NCBI RefSeq assembly: GCF_027943255.1
Contig: NC_072893.1
Location: forward strand, 127,781,784-127,845,783
DNA from: Anastrepha obliqua
Lineage: Eukaryota; Arthropoda; Insecta; Diptera; Tephritidae
Reading direction: 5' to 3'
DNA: 64,000 nucleotides
In this document: positions 47,301 to 57,584 of the stretch, piece after piece
Layout: each line of letters starts with the position of its first letter
How positions within the stretch are numbered: position 1 is the stretch's first letter
Program-made: the position numbers and the translations under genes
The notes under the pieces: generated by a model
Database searches by the model: none
What the model was told of the DNA's origin: nothing
What the model saw: the letters and a program-made list of their open reading frames with translations, nothing else

Positions 47301-50300
47301 TATTTATGAAAACATTTCTCGATTACTTCTGTATACTTGACAACTAAAATAATAAAAAAAATCCAAATAAATGACTCAGATGAACATTAAAAGTGCACAT
47401 ATTTAATTTCCAGTTCGCAAAAATGCTGAAGTGGAACTTTTTTTACTTTAACTTTACGTGATAAAAAAATGGCGTTGAACAATGTGCATACAACTAAGCG
47501 CGACTTAGAAAATGCGAATATGCGAAAAAAGGCATGAATAATAAAAAGCTAGCGGACAATTGAAAAATAGTTTGTTTTATAATAAACGTACGATGTACAA
47601 AACTCCATTGTTATTCCGTGAGTGCATAACAGTGAAAAAAAAAATGTTCACAGCGGCCAGACTCGACGAATTTTCTTCAGACACTAATGACTTTTGTTGT
47701 TACAATATTGTGTGTTCACGTATATTATACTGCTCTCGTCTTCTAGATGTAGAGTCTCACAGGCAAACCACAGAATCCAACTAAGTCATACCACATGTTG
47801 AATCTATCTAGATGGTGTTTCCTGTTGTAACACCAATAGCTTTTTCGCTTGCAGTTATCCCGTTGTCCAGTTCCAGTGCAGTTCTTTCAGCATTCCCTCT
47901 TTTTATGCACTCTCCTTTCATGGTGTGTGGTTCCATCGTACAAAAGGGCATAGTGCAGCGTCTTACCACACTTGGAGTCCCAGTCGGTTCTACGTTACGG
48001 GAAGGACTCGGATTTTTATCGGACCAAGAATTGCCACTCCAACAGCATTCCCTGTAGATGTATGGGGAATGTTTATGCTACAACAACAACAACAACAACA
48101 ACAGAGGTCGCTACATTAGATAGGTTTGCATTGTGTCCATCTATGGTTAGCTGTACTATCGAAAAGCCCAGTCGATAGTGAGAAGTCCCCTTGTAAAACG
48201 TTTATTCGCTCCCCGAAAGTCGATTGTACGATACCGGAATGACTCGGATTTTTAAGGAGAGCTTTCACTTCAGTAATATTGTCCAAAAATTAATGTTATA
48301 AAAACAATATTTTTTTTTTAATTTTTAATTTTTGTTTAAATTTTTAATTTCTTTTTTTTTTTTAATTTTTAATTTTTTTTTTAATTTTGAATTTTTTTTT
48401 TTTAATTCCATATATCCATATATATATCCATATAACTCCATATACACAACTAATCTGGCTATACAACATCTATCCATTCAATAGACTGAAAATACCACCA
48501 GACTCCTTAGAAGAGAAGCAGCTCTCTTTAGACAATATACATATGTATGTATATTTGGAGGAATAAATAAAAATTGTAAAATTTATAGACAAAGTCACCT
48601 CTCAACCTAATCACGGTAGTGTGTGTATATACGATTCGGGCAAGTGTAGAAGTAGTGCTTTTTTAATTGATACTTTGTGTAACGTCTTTTCACTACTGAA
48701 CAAATGGAATTTTCGCAAACGCAAAACGATAACAAATTGTACAGCGTGCGCCGCATTTCAATCACAGCAAAATGCTTCGCGTACCACACTTATCTCGCTT
48801 TCTATACAACACAAATTATATCATGCACAGCCATTACAATGCGACAACAAAAGTCAAACTCAAGCAACATTCGTTCAATGAGCACAAGCGAAAAGTAAGG
48901 GGGAGGTATTGTAGGTAACAAATCGAATAACCGCTTGAACGACTGAGCGTGTAAGTGAAAATTAATTTCACACAAAGCGAAACATATTCAAAAATGAATA
49001 ATTCCAGCGCTGACGGCATTATTTACATACAGTGCACTCGCGGTAACTCGAATAGCCGCTAAGTCGAACGACGTGCTAACTCGAACACATTTTTTTCCCT
49101 ATTGACTAGTTTGTAACTCGAACAATATTAAAGCGCTATAACTCGAACAAAAAAACAAATTTATTTGTACACACATTCTTTTCAAACATGTACATTTTGT
49201 ACAACCATACATATGTAATAGTATATGTATATAAATTATATGTATACTAGTGTATTGTCCATATGAATATTTCGACGTTAATATCCCGTTAGTTTTCTGG
49301 GAATAACATCTTGCATTGACCAAATTGCTTTAAATTTGTCATTTGTAGTGTATCAGTGCATGTGAGTTGAAGTGTTTAACATTAAAAGAGAGGGCTGAAG
49401 TCCTTAACAAAATTAAACGTGGATGTAGTGTTACTTCTCTAGCGAAGGAATATGGGGTAGCCAAGTCCACCATAAGTCTTATAAAAAAGAAAGACAAGGC
49501 AATTTTAAAAGCAGTAAACAACACGTTTTTGGGTCCTGGGAAGAGGAGAACTTTAAAAGCTTCTGAGTTTCCTAAAATGAAAGCCGCTTTATACAAATGG
49601 TTTCTGTCCCAAAGAAAAAAGAATTACCCAATAAGTGGACTCATCTTGAAAGAACATAACATGAAAAACATAATTTACAGGTCGAATTTACGCTTTATGA
49701 TGTTAACAAATGGAATGATGGTGCCGAATTTACCGACACAGAAGTAATAATTGAAACTAGTGATTCTGAGTCTGAGTTTAACAACACAACTGAGACATGT
49801 GAGCGGATATCATCTGAGGGGGCAGTTAGCTCTATCAATAAGGTAATTCAGTGGGCCACAACTGAACAAGTAAGCCCCGCAAAGGTTAACACTCTTCAAC
49901 ATTGCTGCAGGCAAGAAAAGACAAACACACATTACAACTTTCTTTTCGGCCTAACTTTTCTGTTAAAGCTGCCTTTTTTTGTGTAACTGACACAAAGACT
50001 GCCAAATATTTGATGAAAAATATTGAAACGATTTAATTATTTTAAACATATTCATGTTCATATCCATATGTAAATAAATAAATAAATTTAATTGAAAAAA
50101 ATCGATATCGATGACTGTTTTTTTAACATAGCACACTCAATTGATAAGTCGAACAAATTCGATAAATCGAACAGCGCCTGTTTTAATTAGTTCGAGTTAA
50201 CGCGAGTGCACTGTATTCTAAAACAAAAAAAAAACAAAACCAATGCTACTGAAGACTATTCTCAACGCTAGACAATTGAAACGATGCATTCTCAATGGTG

Positions 50301-53300
50301 GTGCTCATTGGAGGGCATTTATAATGGCCCTAAGACAGATAAGAATGCATAATGGCATAACTGTCTGCCCGACTGCGTGCCTACAGCACCATTCGACATT
50401 TACATTCAGAATTAATTATGCAACATTCAACAATTCTTTCGTCCGCTCAAATGATTTCGAGATTGGCACACCACAGGCCACGAACAAGTCGACAGACAGA
50501 CAGTAACTTTGCCGACAGCGCTGCAATTATCACAAGTTTTTTCACTTACAGGTCCGCTCATATACGCTTTACTTATTACTTCTTTTATTGTATTTCTGGG
50601 GCCGTTTGGCATTCGTGGGTGTTGCAGTAGCGCTCTAATTCGACATGCCGTTGCTACTTCTATTCGTTTTTAGTGCATATCTCTCCCCACAGTTCGCACA
50701 TACGAGCGCACTTACATTGGTATAGAGGAGCAGCAAAGAATTTTTTCTTTTCATTTTTATTAATGTATTTTTTCTTTACATTTTTGCCTTGTATTGTTGT
50801 TGTCATAATAAAGGTGAATGAACTGACTTCCACTTGTCAAACGGATTTGTGCGAGCATGTTTGGCTGTGGTCGACGGGTCTGTTATAACATATTGCATGC
50901 AAATTAGGGTTAAGGTGCCATAATTGAGGATAATTGAAATTAATTAATACTTTCAGAATGTTTCCAAAAAGAAAAGATAGTCAATGAATTCAGTTATTTT
51001 ATGAATTGTTCATTAAAAAATTTAAATAGAATTTGTAGAGCGGTAATGAAATTGTGGCAATTTAGAAACAAACAAAAAAAATATATACATATATAAATAT
51101 ATATAATACGAAAAAAAAATTAAATAAAATAAAAAATCTATGGAAAAAAAATAAAAAACAATGGCATAAAATAAAATATGAAAAAAATTAAGACCTCATT
51201 AATTCAAGCGACAGTAAATCCGCTTAAATTTATTTCATTTCATTGTTTCACTGGCCCTCCAAAATTATTTGTGAGTACGCACCGAACTAAAAATGACATC
51301 CGTTGGATTTAGTGCAATATGCTTCACATGAATTCATTAATCAACTCATATGTCAAAATGTGTGTGCTATCAAATGCGATTAAGTTAAAATAATTTATTA
51401 ATTAAGCATAGGCTGCATGGTTACTAGTTTAACAAATGAAAAATATTTTTTTTTATTTTTGGACGACTTTTAACTTCATACACGATAGGAAATTTTCTAG
51501 TCAACAATGAACTTAGCATACATACATTCAAATAGGGTTAGTGTCGAAATTCTGTCTGTAGAAAATTCTGCTATTTAAAATTCTGCTTTTATAAAATTCT
51601 GCTTTCTAAAATTCTGCTTTCAAAATTCTGTATAACAAAATTCTGTATTACAAAATTCTGTATTAAAATACAATGTTAACCCTCATCAGTCCGACTCCGG
51701 CTACGCAATCCACCGTATTTTTGCGTAGAACTCCTTTTCGCGTGGGCGGCCTTCAGCCGCGCTTCAAAAAATTAACCCTCATCAGTCCAACTCCGGCTAC
51801 GCAATCCACCGTATTTTTGCGTAGAATTTTTTTTCGCGTGGGCGGCCTTCGGCCGCGCTTCAAAAAAATAACCCTCATCAGTCCAACTCCGGCTACGCAA
51901 TCCACCGTATTTTTGCGTAGAACTCCTTTTCGCGTGGGCGGCCTTCAGCCGCGCTTCAAAAAATTAACCCTCATCAGTCGAACTCCGGCTACGCAATCCA
52001 TCGTATTTTTGCGTAGAACTCCTTTTCGCGTGGGCGGACTTCGGCCGCGCTTCAAAAAAATAACCCTCATCAGTCCAACTCCGGCTACGCAATCCACAGT
52101 ATTTTTGCGTAGAACTCTTCTAAAAAAAAACGAACAGTTGCGAAGAATTATTAAAAAAAGAAATGAATTAAGTCACACTACATATTTAAAAAGAATTGCA
52201 AAAAATACTGTAATTGGCTAAACTAAAATATTGTTATCGCTTAAACATACCTACATGTATATTTATGAATTAAATGTTTATTTTGTTACTTCTTGTATGA
52301 CGAAAATCACAAAACTTGAATAAAGCAGAATTTTTCGCATTAAACATGCAGAATTTTGAAAAACCAGAATTTTAGAAAGCAGAATTTTAAAAAGCAGAAT
52401 TTTAGAAAGCAGAATTTTAAAAAGCAGAATTTTAAAAAAGCAGAATAATGTAAAACAGAATAATGACACGCTCCCATTCAAATATATTAATGAGAGCTTA
52501 TTTACCGAGTTCTGTTCACCTTTTACTTTTAGCGTGCTTACTGTAAACGTATGTGTGAGTGTTTGTTAATAGTTTATTGTTTACTTTCTGTTGTTTATAC
52601 GTTCATACATAAAACAACAACGTAGTCGATTGCCTTATTTACACAATACATATACACATAGAGCAGTATGTTAACACTCGAAAGCAATTGTGTGGCATTA
52701 GCATCAAACTTCACATCTCATTTCGGCACGGGAGTATTGATTTTCATATAGTTAATTCAGGTCAAGTTCCTATACAAAAATGTCGGCCTCTTAAAGTACT
52801 GAAATCAAAAATTGGACAATATTCAGTTCATAATTTTATCATGAATAGATTACATACCCAATGCAACCTTCTTATCTTTAGAATACATGAAGGTTCAATT
52901 AATTGCTCTTATGTATCTTCTCTCTCTCTTCGCGCATATCTATGTTGTTTCACTGTTTGGCAAGTTGACTTGGCAAGTTTTTCATCACCAAAATAAAACC
53001 GTTTTGATTATTAGAAATATATATGTAGTATGTATGCACATATTACATATAAAAAAAATATTTAAAGGCATGGGCCGCGTTAATTCGGAGTTTAAGTAGC
53101 GTACCTACGTAAGAAATAATATTTTCGCGGAAAATTAACTAGTGACACTAGAAAGCATATATTAAATTAAATATTCATGGTTGGAAATTGTGTCACCGCC
53201 ACAGCGATCGAGATCTATTCTATACAAATTTTGCATCTACGTATTAAGTAAAGGGGATTTATTTAATTTTTTAATTTAATCTTTAAAAGCTTACATGATA

Positions 53301-55748
53301 ATAAAATTATTAGTAAACTCAAGCAAACGCAGCTCTAGCAGCAGAGGCTTTCGGATGGTAAAGGGGTTACAATTCGTATTGCGTATAAAAAAATTATAAA
53401 ATTCACAGAGAACAATTGCTTAATGCATTTTTATCTTTTATCTTTTATGAAAACTGCAGTCAGTTACAGTCACACAGAAAACTTAACATACCCCGCGATA
53501 ATGCAAAAAAATTCTGATTTTATTAAAAAAAAACTGAATACTCTAACGAAATACTAAAGAACACAAATATTATATATACACAAATTTATTTAGCAAAATG
53601 TGAACGGATTTGACAACGCTCTCAAATAAAATATACTTATGACAAAAAAATACCAATTATAATTTTTTTTTTTAATTTTTTTAACATTATCATCCATTAA
53701 AAGGCAACTGTACTGAGTTGTCAAATCTCTCAATATTTAATACATCTTGAAATCCACCGTGAAATCTAAAAAATATATTTTTATAGAAGATGGAAAAATT
53801 CAAAATATACTGTATACTAACTTTAAAAATAAAATGTTCCGCCCCAGCAGCAGTATTTTGTATTTGCTGGTGGTACGACAGAAGTAAGAAAGAAAAAAGA
53901 AATGCAAATGAACTGCATTGTCGGGTGATTTGTGTTACTTTTATTTTTTTATTTTCCATATTTTTTATGGAATTTTTTTTTATTTTTATTTTAGTCAACA
54001 CAGACGTCCTCGTTGATTACTCGATAGCGCTGGAATTCGCTAATGGTGGCTAATCCTCCATAACCCCTCCCTTTCTGCTTTTGGTATTTTGTCGCTGTTC
54101 ACTTATTCAATTCAGCCACACAATGGCACAACATAAAAGCTCATATTGTAAAAAGTATGAAAGGTGTTGGAGCTAAAGTGCGCAATTCACAGTATTTAAA
54201 CACCCCCGCCAGTACAAGTTGCTCGTTGTTGCTTCGAGTTCAATTGACCCTATGTTGTTGTTCTGAGTTCACCAAAAGGGTTGAATGCAGGAGATAGGTG
54301 ACTTTGTGCTGCATTGAGTGCACGCATGTAGATTTTATCAACATTTGTGCAAATATTGTTTTTTCTGGATTTGTTTGTTTTTCGTGTGTACAAATTATCC
54401 TTTTGAAAATATATCACAGGCTGTGCTGCCACTCACCAATTTTTTTTTACTAGAAAAACATAACGTCACAACAACATATCTAGAACTTAATTTATTTACT
54501 CGATTTATGACTTTTTTAAGATGTAGAGAACTTTCTGAATCAATTTCTATGAAATATCCAAGGTACGGACCAGTTTTTTTTAGTCATATGTTATTTTGGA
54601 AATCGCGACAGAAAGTCAGTATCATATCTCACCGAAACGAGATGATTTGCTATACGCTCGAACAAGGAAATATTGCAAACTTATTTCCAAAGTCAAAGAG
54701 GGTTTATTGAAAAGTCAAAATTATTTTTTCCGAAAAACATGGACTTGGACGCTCTTTGTTTTCAGTAGGATGGTATGCCATGCCACCATCGATGCTTTGC
54801 ACGCCAAATTCGGAAATCGTGTTGTCAGCCGTCTTAGTGATGCCAATGGAGACTTTTTTGTGGGATGCCGTTGAAAGACCCATGCTATCCGAACCATCCA
54901 TTAACGATTCAAGTCCTTAAGGCGAATATCGAGAAAGATATTCGTGAGATTGCGCTAGAAACCGGCTCCAAGGCCCATAACTGCGTTATCATAATTCACT
55001 ACTACGAATGAAATCATATTCCATAAATATTGGAAATGTCTGCTCTTTCGAAAAAACCAATAAAATACCGAAAGAAATACTTTTCATAATTTTTTTTAAT
55101 TTTTAAAAAGAAACCACTATATGTACCACACTGATCAATGAACGCTCCTCAATCAACTGAGTACATGATATAAGTTCAATTAATCAATCGCTTTAATTCA
55201 AAGTGATTCGACAAGCTTTTAAATTGACATATGTAATTATTGTATAAAAAAAATTTTTAATCTTCAACCACAATCATATTTAAACTTTGAGAAACCACTT
55301 TAATTGAAGTTTTTCTTCCACATATTCTACTCGGTTTTGTTTTTGTTTTAGTTATTATTGATACTTGTAGCAATGCTTAAAGTTATGCGACATAGGGAAA
55401 TGAGCCCGCAAACAGAAGAGGCAATATACACGAAAATACAGCAATGACGCAGACCCCATAGTGAAGTGTCTGTGCAGCAAGGAGACAACCACAACCCAAA
55501 CCAGCCAGTCAGGCGAGCTGTTGTCGGATTGACCTGCTGCAACGACAGCCGCGCCCTTGAATGACTGTTTCGTTTGTGTGCAGCGTATGTAAAAATGATT
55601 TTATATGTAAATAAAATTTCATATAGTCTCCCAACAAACAAAACACGAAATGAATGGCGTCTGGAGCTTGTGTGTTGATGAGGCAATGTGTTAAATTCTT
55701 ACGGTTTGATGATCTTTATGATAAACTTACCGATTTTGTGTCCGACAT
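41309..55748 (-). CDS. Sep1: Septin 1
   Basis: Five coding exons on the minus strand: 55748-55731, 43285-43093, 43027-42769, 42644-42279 and 41558-41309. All junctions are GT-AG and in phase, giving 361 residues. Septins are GTP-binding proteins that form filaments at the cleavage furrow and cell cortex. The P-loop GESGLGKST is at about 42-50, G3 DTPGFGD at about 99-105 and G4 AKAD at about 180-183. The C-terminal 30 residues form a coiled coil ([17 protein letters not shown]). A basic stretch HRKSVKKG precedes the G domain. Length and sequence agree with Drosophila Sep1. Intron 1 is 12.4 kb and packed with transposons; intron 4 (720 bp) carries a TTAA element with a SINE inside it; the other two are 65 and 124 bp. 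Confidence 0.95.
41737..42265 (+). mobile_element. TTAA-flanked MITE, copy 1, carrying a SINE
   Basis: The left end is TTAA followed by GGGGTTATAGCAGTTAGAAT, matching the complete copy at 44989-45654. Blocks such as AATCGAAGATTTT, CTCACCGATAAATAT and TTTTGCTTATTCCTT follow in the same order. The right end is lost just before the exon at 42279. The SINE at 41881-42031 interrupts it and about 100 bp of the element is missing at that point. Confidence 0.75.
41881..42031 (-). mobile_element. tRNA-derived SINE, 3'-truncated
   Basis: On the minus strand the head contains the A-box TAGCCGAATGG and the B-box-like GTTCGAATCTCGG, then about 80 bp of body, stopping at GGCAAACCTCC. It belongs to the same family as 5041-5350. 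It lies within the TTAA element in Septin 1 intron 4. Confidence 0.8.
43286..44925 (-). other. Septin 1 intron 1, 3' portion
   Basis: No coding was seen. A short stretch near 44370-44400 (GTAGTTGTTGTTGTTGC) resembles an inverted CAA tail. Confidence 0.4.
44926..45862 (-). mobile_element. SINE split by a TTAA element
   Basis: The two halves of a minus-strand SINE lie at 44926-44988 (3' end: CAATTGGCGC...CCTATTTGTAGTGTG) and 45655-45862 (body and tRNA-like head ending in the inverse of TAGCCGAATG). The interruption is exactly the TTAA-flanked element 44989-45654. Confidence 0.75.
44989..45654. mobile_element. TTAA-flanked MITE, copy 2, complete
   Basis: The element is 666 bp including TTAA at each end (44989-44992, 45651-45654). 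Inverted ends read GGGGTTATATACAGTTAGAA with a near-perfect inverse at the right. The TTAA duplication suggests a piggyBac-type or similar transposase in trans. There is no coding sequence. It is inserted in a SINE. Confidence 0.85.
45978..47191 (+). mobile_element. Mariner-type element (DD37D), dead
   Basis: The element is about 1.21 kb, with inverted ends GGGTGAACGATATGAAGTG and ACC following, next to TA on both sides. It encodes a broken transposase on the plus strand. It is located in Septin 1 intron 1, opposite to the gene's direction. Confidence 0.88.
46138..47073 (+). pseudogene. DD37D mariner-type transposase pseudogene
   Basis: The ATG at 46138 opens an HTH region ([35 protein letters not shown]). 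After frameshifts near 46300-46520 comes [12 protein letters not shown], then [14 protein letters not shown] and [14 protein letters not shown]. There are 37 residues between the second and third catalytic Asp, the maT-type (DD37D) signature. The end reads [17 protein letters not shown] at about 47070 after an in-frame TAA near 46968. At least two frameshifts and one stop occur, so it is not functional. Confidence 0.85.
47192..47810. other. Non-coding DNA in Septin 1 intron 1
   Basis: Nothing recognisable was seen. Confidence 0.35.
47820..48108 (+). mobile_element. Probable CAA-tailed retroposon fragment
   Basis: A GC-richer segment ends in GTTTATGCTACAACAACAAC and further CAA units (48079-48108), as at 7246-7442, but the body is a different sequence. 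A motif ACTCGGATTTTT appears at 48007 and again at about 48242. The open frames over it are short and unrecognised. Confidence 0.4.
48300..48415 (+). repeat. Poly-T / TTTTTAATTTTT low-complexity tract
   Basis: About 110 bp of T-rich sequence with AATTTTT spacing, followed by CCATATA repeats to 48450. Confidence 0.8.
49030..50213 (+). mobile_element. Pogo-like element, internally deleted
   Basis: The element is 1184 bp, with TA at both sides (49028-49029, 50214-50215) and inverted ends CAGTGCACTCGCGGTAACTCG / inverse of CAGTGCACTCGCGTTAACTCG. The subterminal region repeats AACTCGAAC / AAGTCGAAC several times. It encodes the beginning and the end of a pogo/Tigger-type transposase but no DDE core. 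Confidence 0.85.
49367..49910 (+). pseudogene. Pogo-type transposase with DDE domain deleted
   Basis: The frame starts at an upstream TTG/ATG-poor region and reads [20 protein letters not shown], then [15 protein letters not shown] (CENP-B-type N-terminal HTH). Next is [20 protein letters not shown] and SGLILKEH (second HTH of the CENP-B DNA-binding domain). It then passes, in another frame from about 49738, directly to an acidic tail ending [20 protein letters not shown], typical of pogo C-termini. The region that should hold the catalytic Asp residues is absent. Confidence 0.8.
50216..51525. other. Non-coding DNA in Septin 1 intron 1
   Basis: No coding is supported. There is an A-rich low-complexity tract at 51070-51190. 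Confidence 0.35.
51534..52475 (-). mobile_element. Non-autonomous hAT-like foldback element, copy B
   Basis: The element is 942 bp, between 8-bp duplications ATTCAAAT (51526-51533, 52476-52483). It belongs to the same family as copy A (23999-24803), in the opposite orientation: ends GGGTTAGTGTC and the inverse of GGGAGCGTGTC, and subterminal arrays of AATTCTGCTTTT units. A shared unique stretch contains GCCAATTACA/TGTAATTGGC and the AATTCTTCGCA region. The 96-bp module is present as 4.6 tandem copies here against 1.2 in copy A. Confidence 0.88.
51678..52120 (-). repeat. 96-bp tandem array (4.6 copies)
   Basis: Units start at 51678, 51774, 51870, 51966 and 52062, so the period is exactly 96. 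Each contains a GC-rich hairpin GCGGCC-TTC-GGCCGC and a second inverted pair CTACGCAA / TTGCGTAG. Because 96 is a multiple of three, long frames stay open on both strands (for example 51673-52221), but the peptide has no known relative. Confidence 0.92.
52484..54700. other. Non-coding DNA in Septin 1 intron 1
   Basis: No element was recognised. The frame ending at 54710 ([16 protein letters not shown]...) abuts a mariner relic and may be part of it, but it is not recognisable. Confidence 0.35.
54750..55080 (+). pseudogene. Mariner-type transposase relic, C-terminal half
   Basis: Plus-strand pieces read [20 protein letters not shown] and then, shifted, [20 protein letters not shown]. This is the order of a mariner-type catalytic and C-terminal region (CHTA-ATIDLL--KF, then LK-NI---I-EI). 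The SPDL catalytic block has been lost to frameshift. The 3' terminus is not resolved. Confidence 0.6.
55731..55748 (-). CDS. Sep1: Septin 1 first coding exon, 18 nt
   Basis: ATG plus five codons (MSDTKS) end exactly at a consensus donor, G/GTAAGT. The phase (0) matches the next exon, which begins [11 protein letters not shown]. Septin 1 proteins begin with a six-residue M-DTK- segment before FSSIE, so length, phase and sequence all fit. No better start was found nearer exon 2. Confidence 0.8.
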
Positions 55749-56747
55749 TTTACGTTTATTGCTAACTTCGCTTATTTTTCTTTATTCCTTCTTATTTGTG
55801 CGGCAACTTATAAACAATTTGGAATTTGAAATATTTTTTAATTGTTTTATACACTTCCTCTATTTGCATATGTTTGTTCTTTGCAAAGAAGTTAAATAGA
55901 ACGTGGTTTATCCACTAAGAATTATCGCAATTTATCAGCGTACTGGCGTTTATTCAACGCACCCAACAACACGGGAAAAACAAAACCAAACTTCACATTC
56001 GAAGCGTTGAAATTTCTGCAACGAAATTCGGTTAACGTCGACGTTGACGACGGCGTCGATGACAACAAGGTTTTCTTGCGAAGTAGACAATAAAAGGAGC
56101 AAGAACTGTGCAGCGAACAGCACAGCACGTTGCGTCAATTCACAGTGTACGTGAAGCAGAGCTGTTGACTAGTATCTTTGTTGTATTTATTACTGCAGCA
56201 ACCGAAGTTTTTGCGCTGCCTTGTTTATACGCCTTTGCCCCTGCTGTTTCGTGGTCTATCTTTTTTCTTTTTTACTTTATTACTTCTTTTGCCACTTTCA
56301 CAATTGTTTTTTCAAATTTCTCCACAATTTAGGTGTGCGTGCACGAAATGATAATTAGAGTGCAAATTATAAACACAATTTTTATTGCTCATCAAGCGAA
56401 GCGCAGCAGAAGCACAGCAAACGAATTTATTACAAATGCACTTAATCCAAGAAAGAGCACCGATAATTAATAACAGCTAAAAAAACACACACACATTCAC
56501 TCACGAAAACTTTATGGAACACTTAGAAATCACCGGCAAAACTTGCAAACGGTTGCATTTAACTGCCAAAGATTGACACAAGAATGATTGACTGCGAATA
56601 TTGTCCGTTGGTATGGTGAATGCCTCGAAAAATCGGGCGAATAAAAAAACCAAACGAGGGATGCCACACAAATATTTATATTAATAAAATAAATTTAATT
56701 TCCTTTAAAATTGTTAATATATTTACACTTTTTGTTGTTCTTTTAAA
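55749..56747 (-). promoter_or_regulatory. Presumed 5' UTR and promoter region of Septin 1
   Basis: This lies immediately upstream of the 18-nt first coding exon on the minus strand. No recognisable core promoter motif was picked out; the assignment is positional only. Confidence 0.3.
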
Positions 56748-56755
56748 ATTGTTAG

Positions 56756-57576
56756 GGTAATTATTTAGAAGAGCGGCCCTTCAGAAAATCAATATTTTTG
56801 TAAAATTTTTTCAATGATATCAATAAAATGTATTGTAAAAGAGTGTTTAAGATCGGGGGAACTATACTTTTATGTAGGATTTTGCGTAGAACTGCTTTTC
56901 GCGTGGGCGGCCTTCGGCCGCGCTTCAAAAAAATAACCCTCATCAGTCCAACTCCGGCTACGCAATCCACAGTATTTTTGCGTAGAACTCCTTTTCGCGT
57001 GGGCGGCCTTCGGCCGCGCTTCAAAAAAAAAAACCCTCATCAGTCCAAAATACTGTGGATTGCGTAGCCGGAGTTGGATTGATGAGGGTTTTTTTTTTGA
57101 AGCGCGGCCGAAGGCCGCCCACGCGAAAAGGTGTTCTACGCAAAAATACTGTGGATTGCGTAGCCGGAGTTGGACTGATGAGGGTTATTTTTTTGAAGCG
57201 CGGCCGAAGGCCGCCCACGCGAAAAGCAGTTCTACGCAAAAATACTGTGGATTGCGTAGCCGGAGTTGGACTGATGAGGGTTTTTTTTTTTGAAGCGCGG
57301 CCGAAGGCCGCCCACGCGAAAAGGAGTTCTACGCAAAAATACTGTGGATTGCGTAGCCGGAGTTGGACAACATTTCAAAACACTTATATAATGTTCAAGC
57401 GGTAATTCTTGTTGTGTCGCCCGCCGGATTTGATATTCATATTAACAGTAAATCCTACATAAAAGTATAGTTCCCCCGATCTTAAACACTCTTTTACAAT
57501 ACATTTTATTGATATCATTGAAAAAATTTTACAAAAATATTGATTTTCTGAAGGGCCGCCCTTCTAAATAATTACC
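56756..57576. mobile_element. Non-autonomous element with 8-bp TSD and palindromic 96-bp array
   Basis: The element is 821 bp, between 8-bp duplications ATTGTTAG (56748-56755, 57577-57584). Its terminal inverted repeats of about 127 bp (56756-56882, 57450-57576) begin GGTAATTATTTAGAAG and differ at about one position. Between them, the same 96-bp module as in the elements at 23999 and 51534 occurs as about 1.8 copies in one direction and 3.3 in the other, head to head at about 57050. The terminal repeats are unrelated to those of the other two elements. No transposase. Confidence 0.9.
56883..57370. repeat. Inverted array of 96-bp modules
   Basis: The right-hand units begin GGATTGCGTAG at 57057, 57153, 57249 and 57346 (period 96, 96, 97). 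The left-hand units run in the opposite sense from 56883 to 57050. The centre, CCAAAATACTGTGGATTGCG, joins the two directions. Each unit carries the GCGGCC-GAA-GGCCGC hairpin. Confidence 0.92.
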
Positions 57577-57584
57577 ATTGTTAG

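Noticed and set aside
48079..48108. Polyglutamine/polythreonine coding tract (CAA/ACA repeats)
   Set aside because: The same CAA tail ends other retroposon copies in this window. It is a retroposon tail, not a coding repeat.
51673..52221. Long open frame of 182 codons
   Set aside because: It is produced by a 96-bp tandem repeat inside a transposon. The opposite strand is open as well, and there is no known domain.
57152..57260. Hammerhead ribozyme-like core (CTGATGAG ... CGAAA) in each 96-bp unit
   Set aside because: The order of the two core motifs is right and an 8-bp stem follows. But bases flanking CTGATGA and GAAA do not form a proper stem II, and stem III does not start at the GAAA. 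A covariance-model search would settle it.
57055..57405. Open frame of 116 codons and its antisense partners
   Set aside because: Same cause: the 96-bp module array in the element at 56756-57576.
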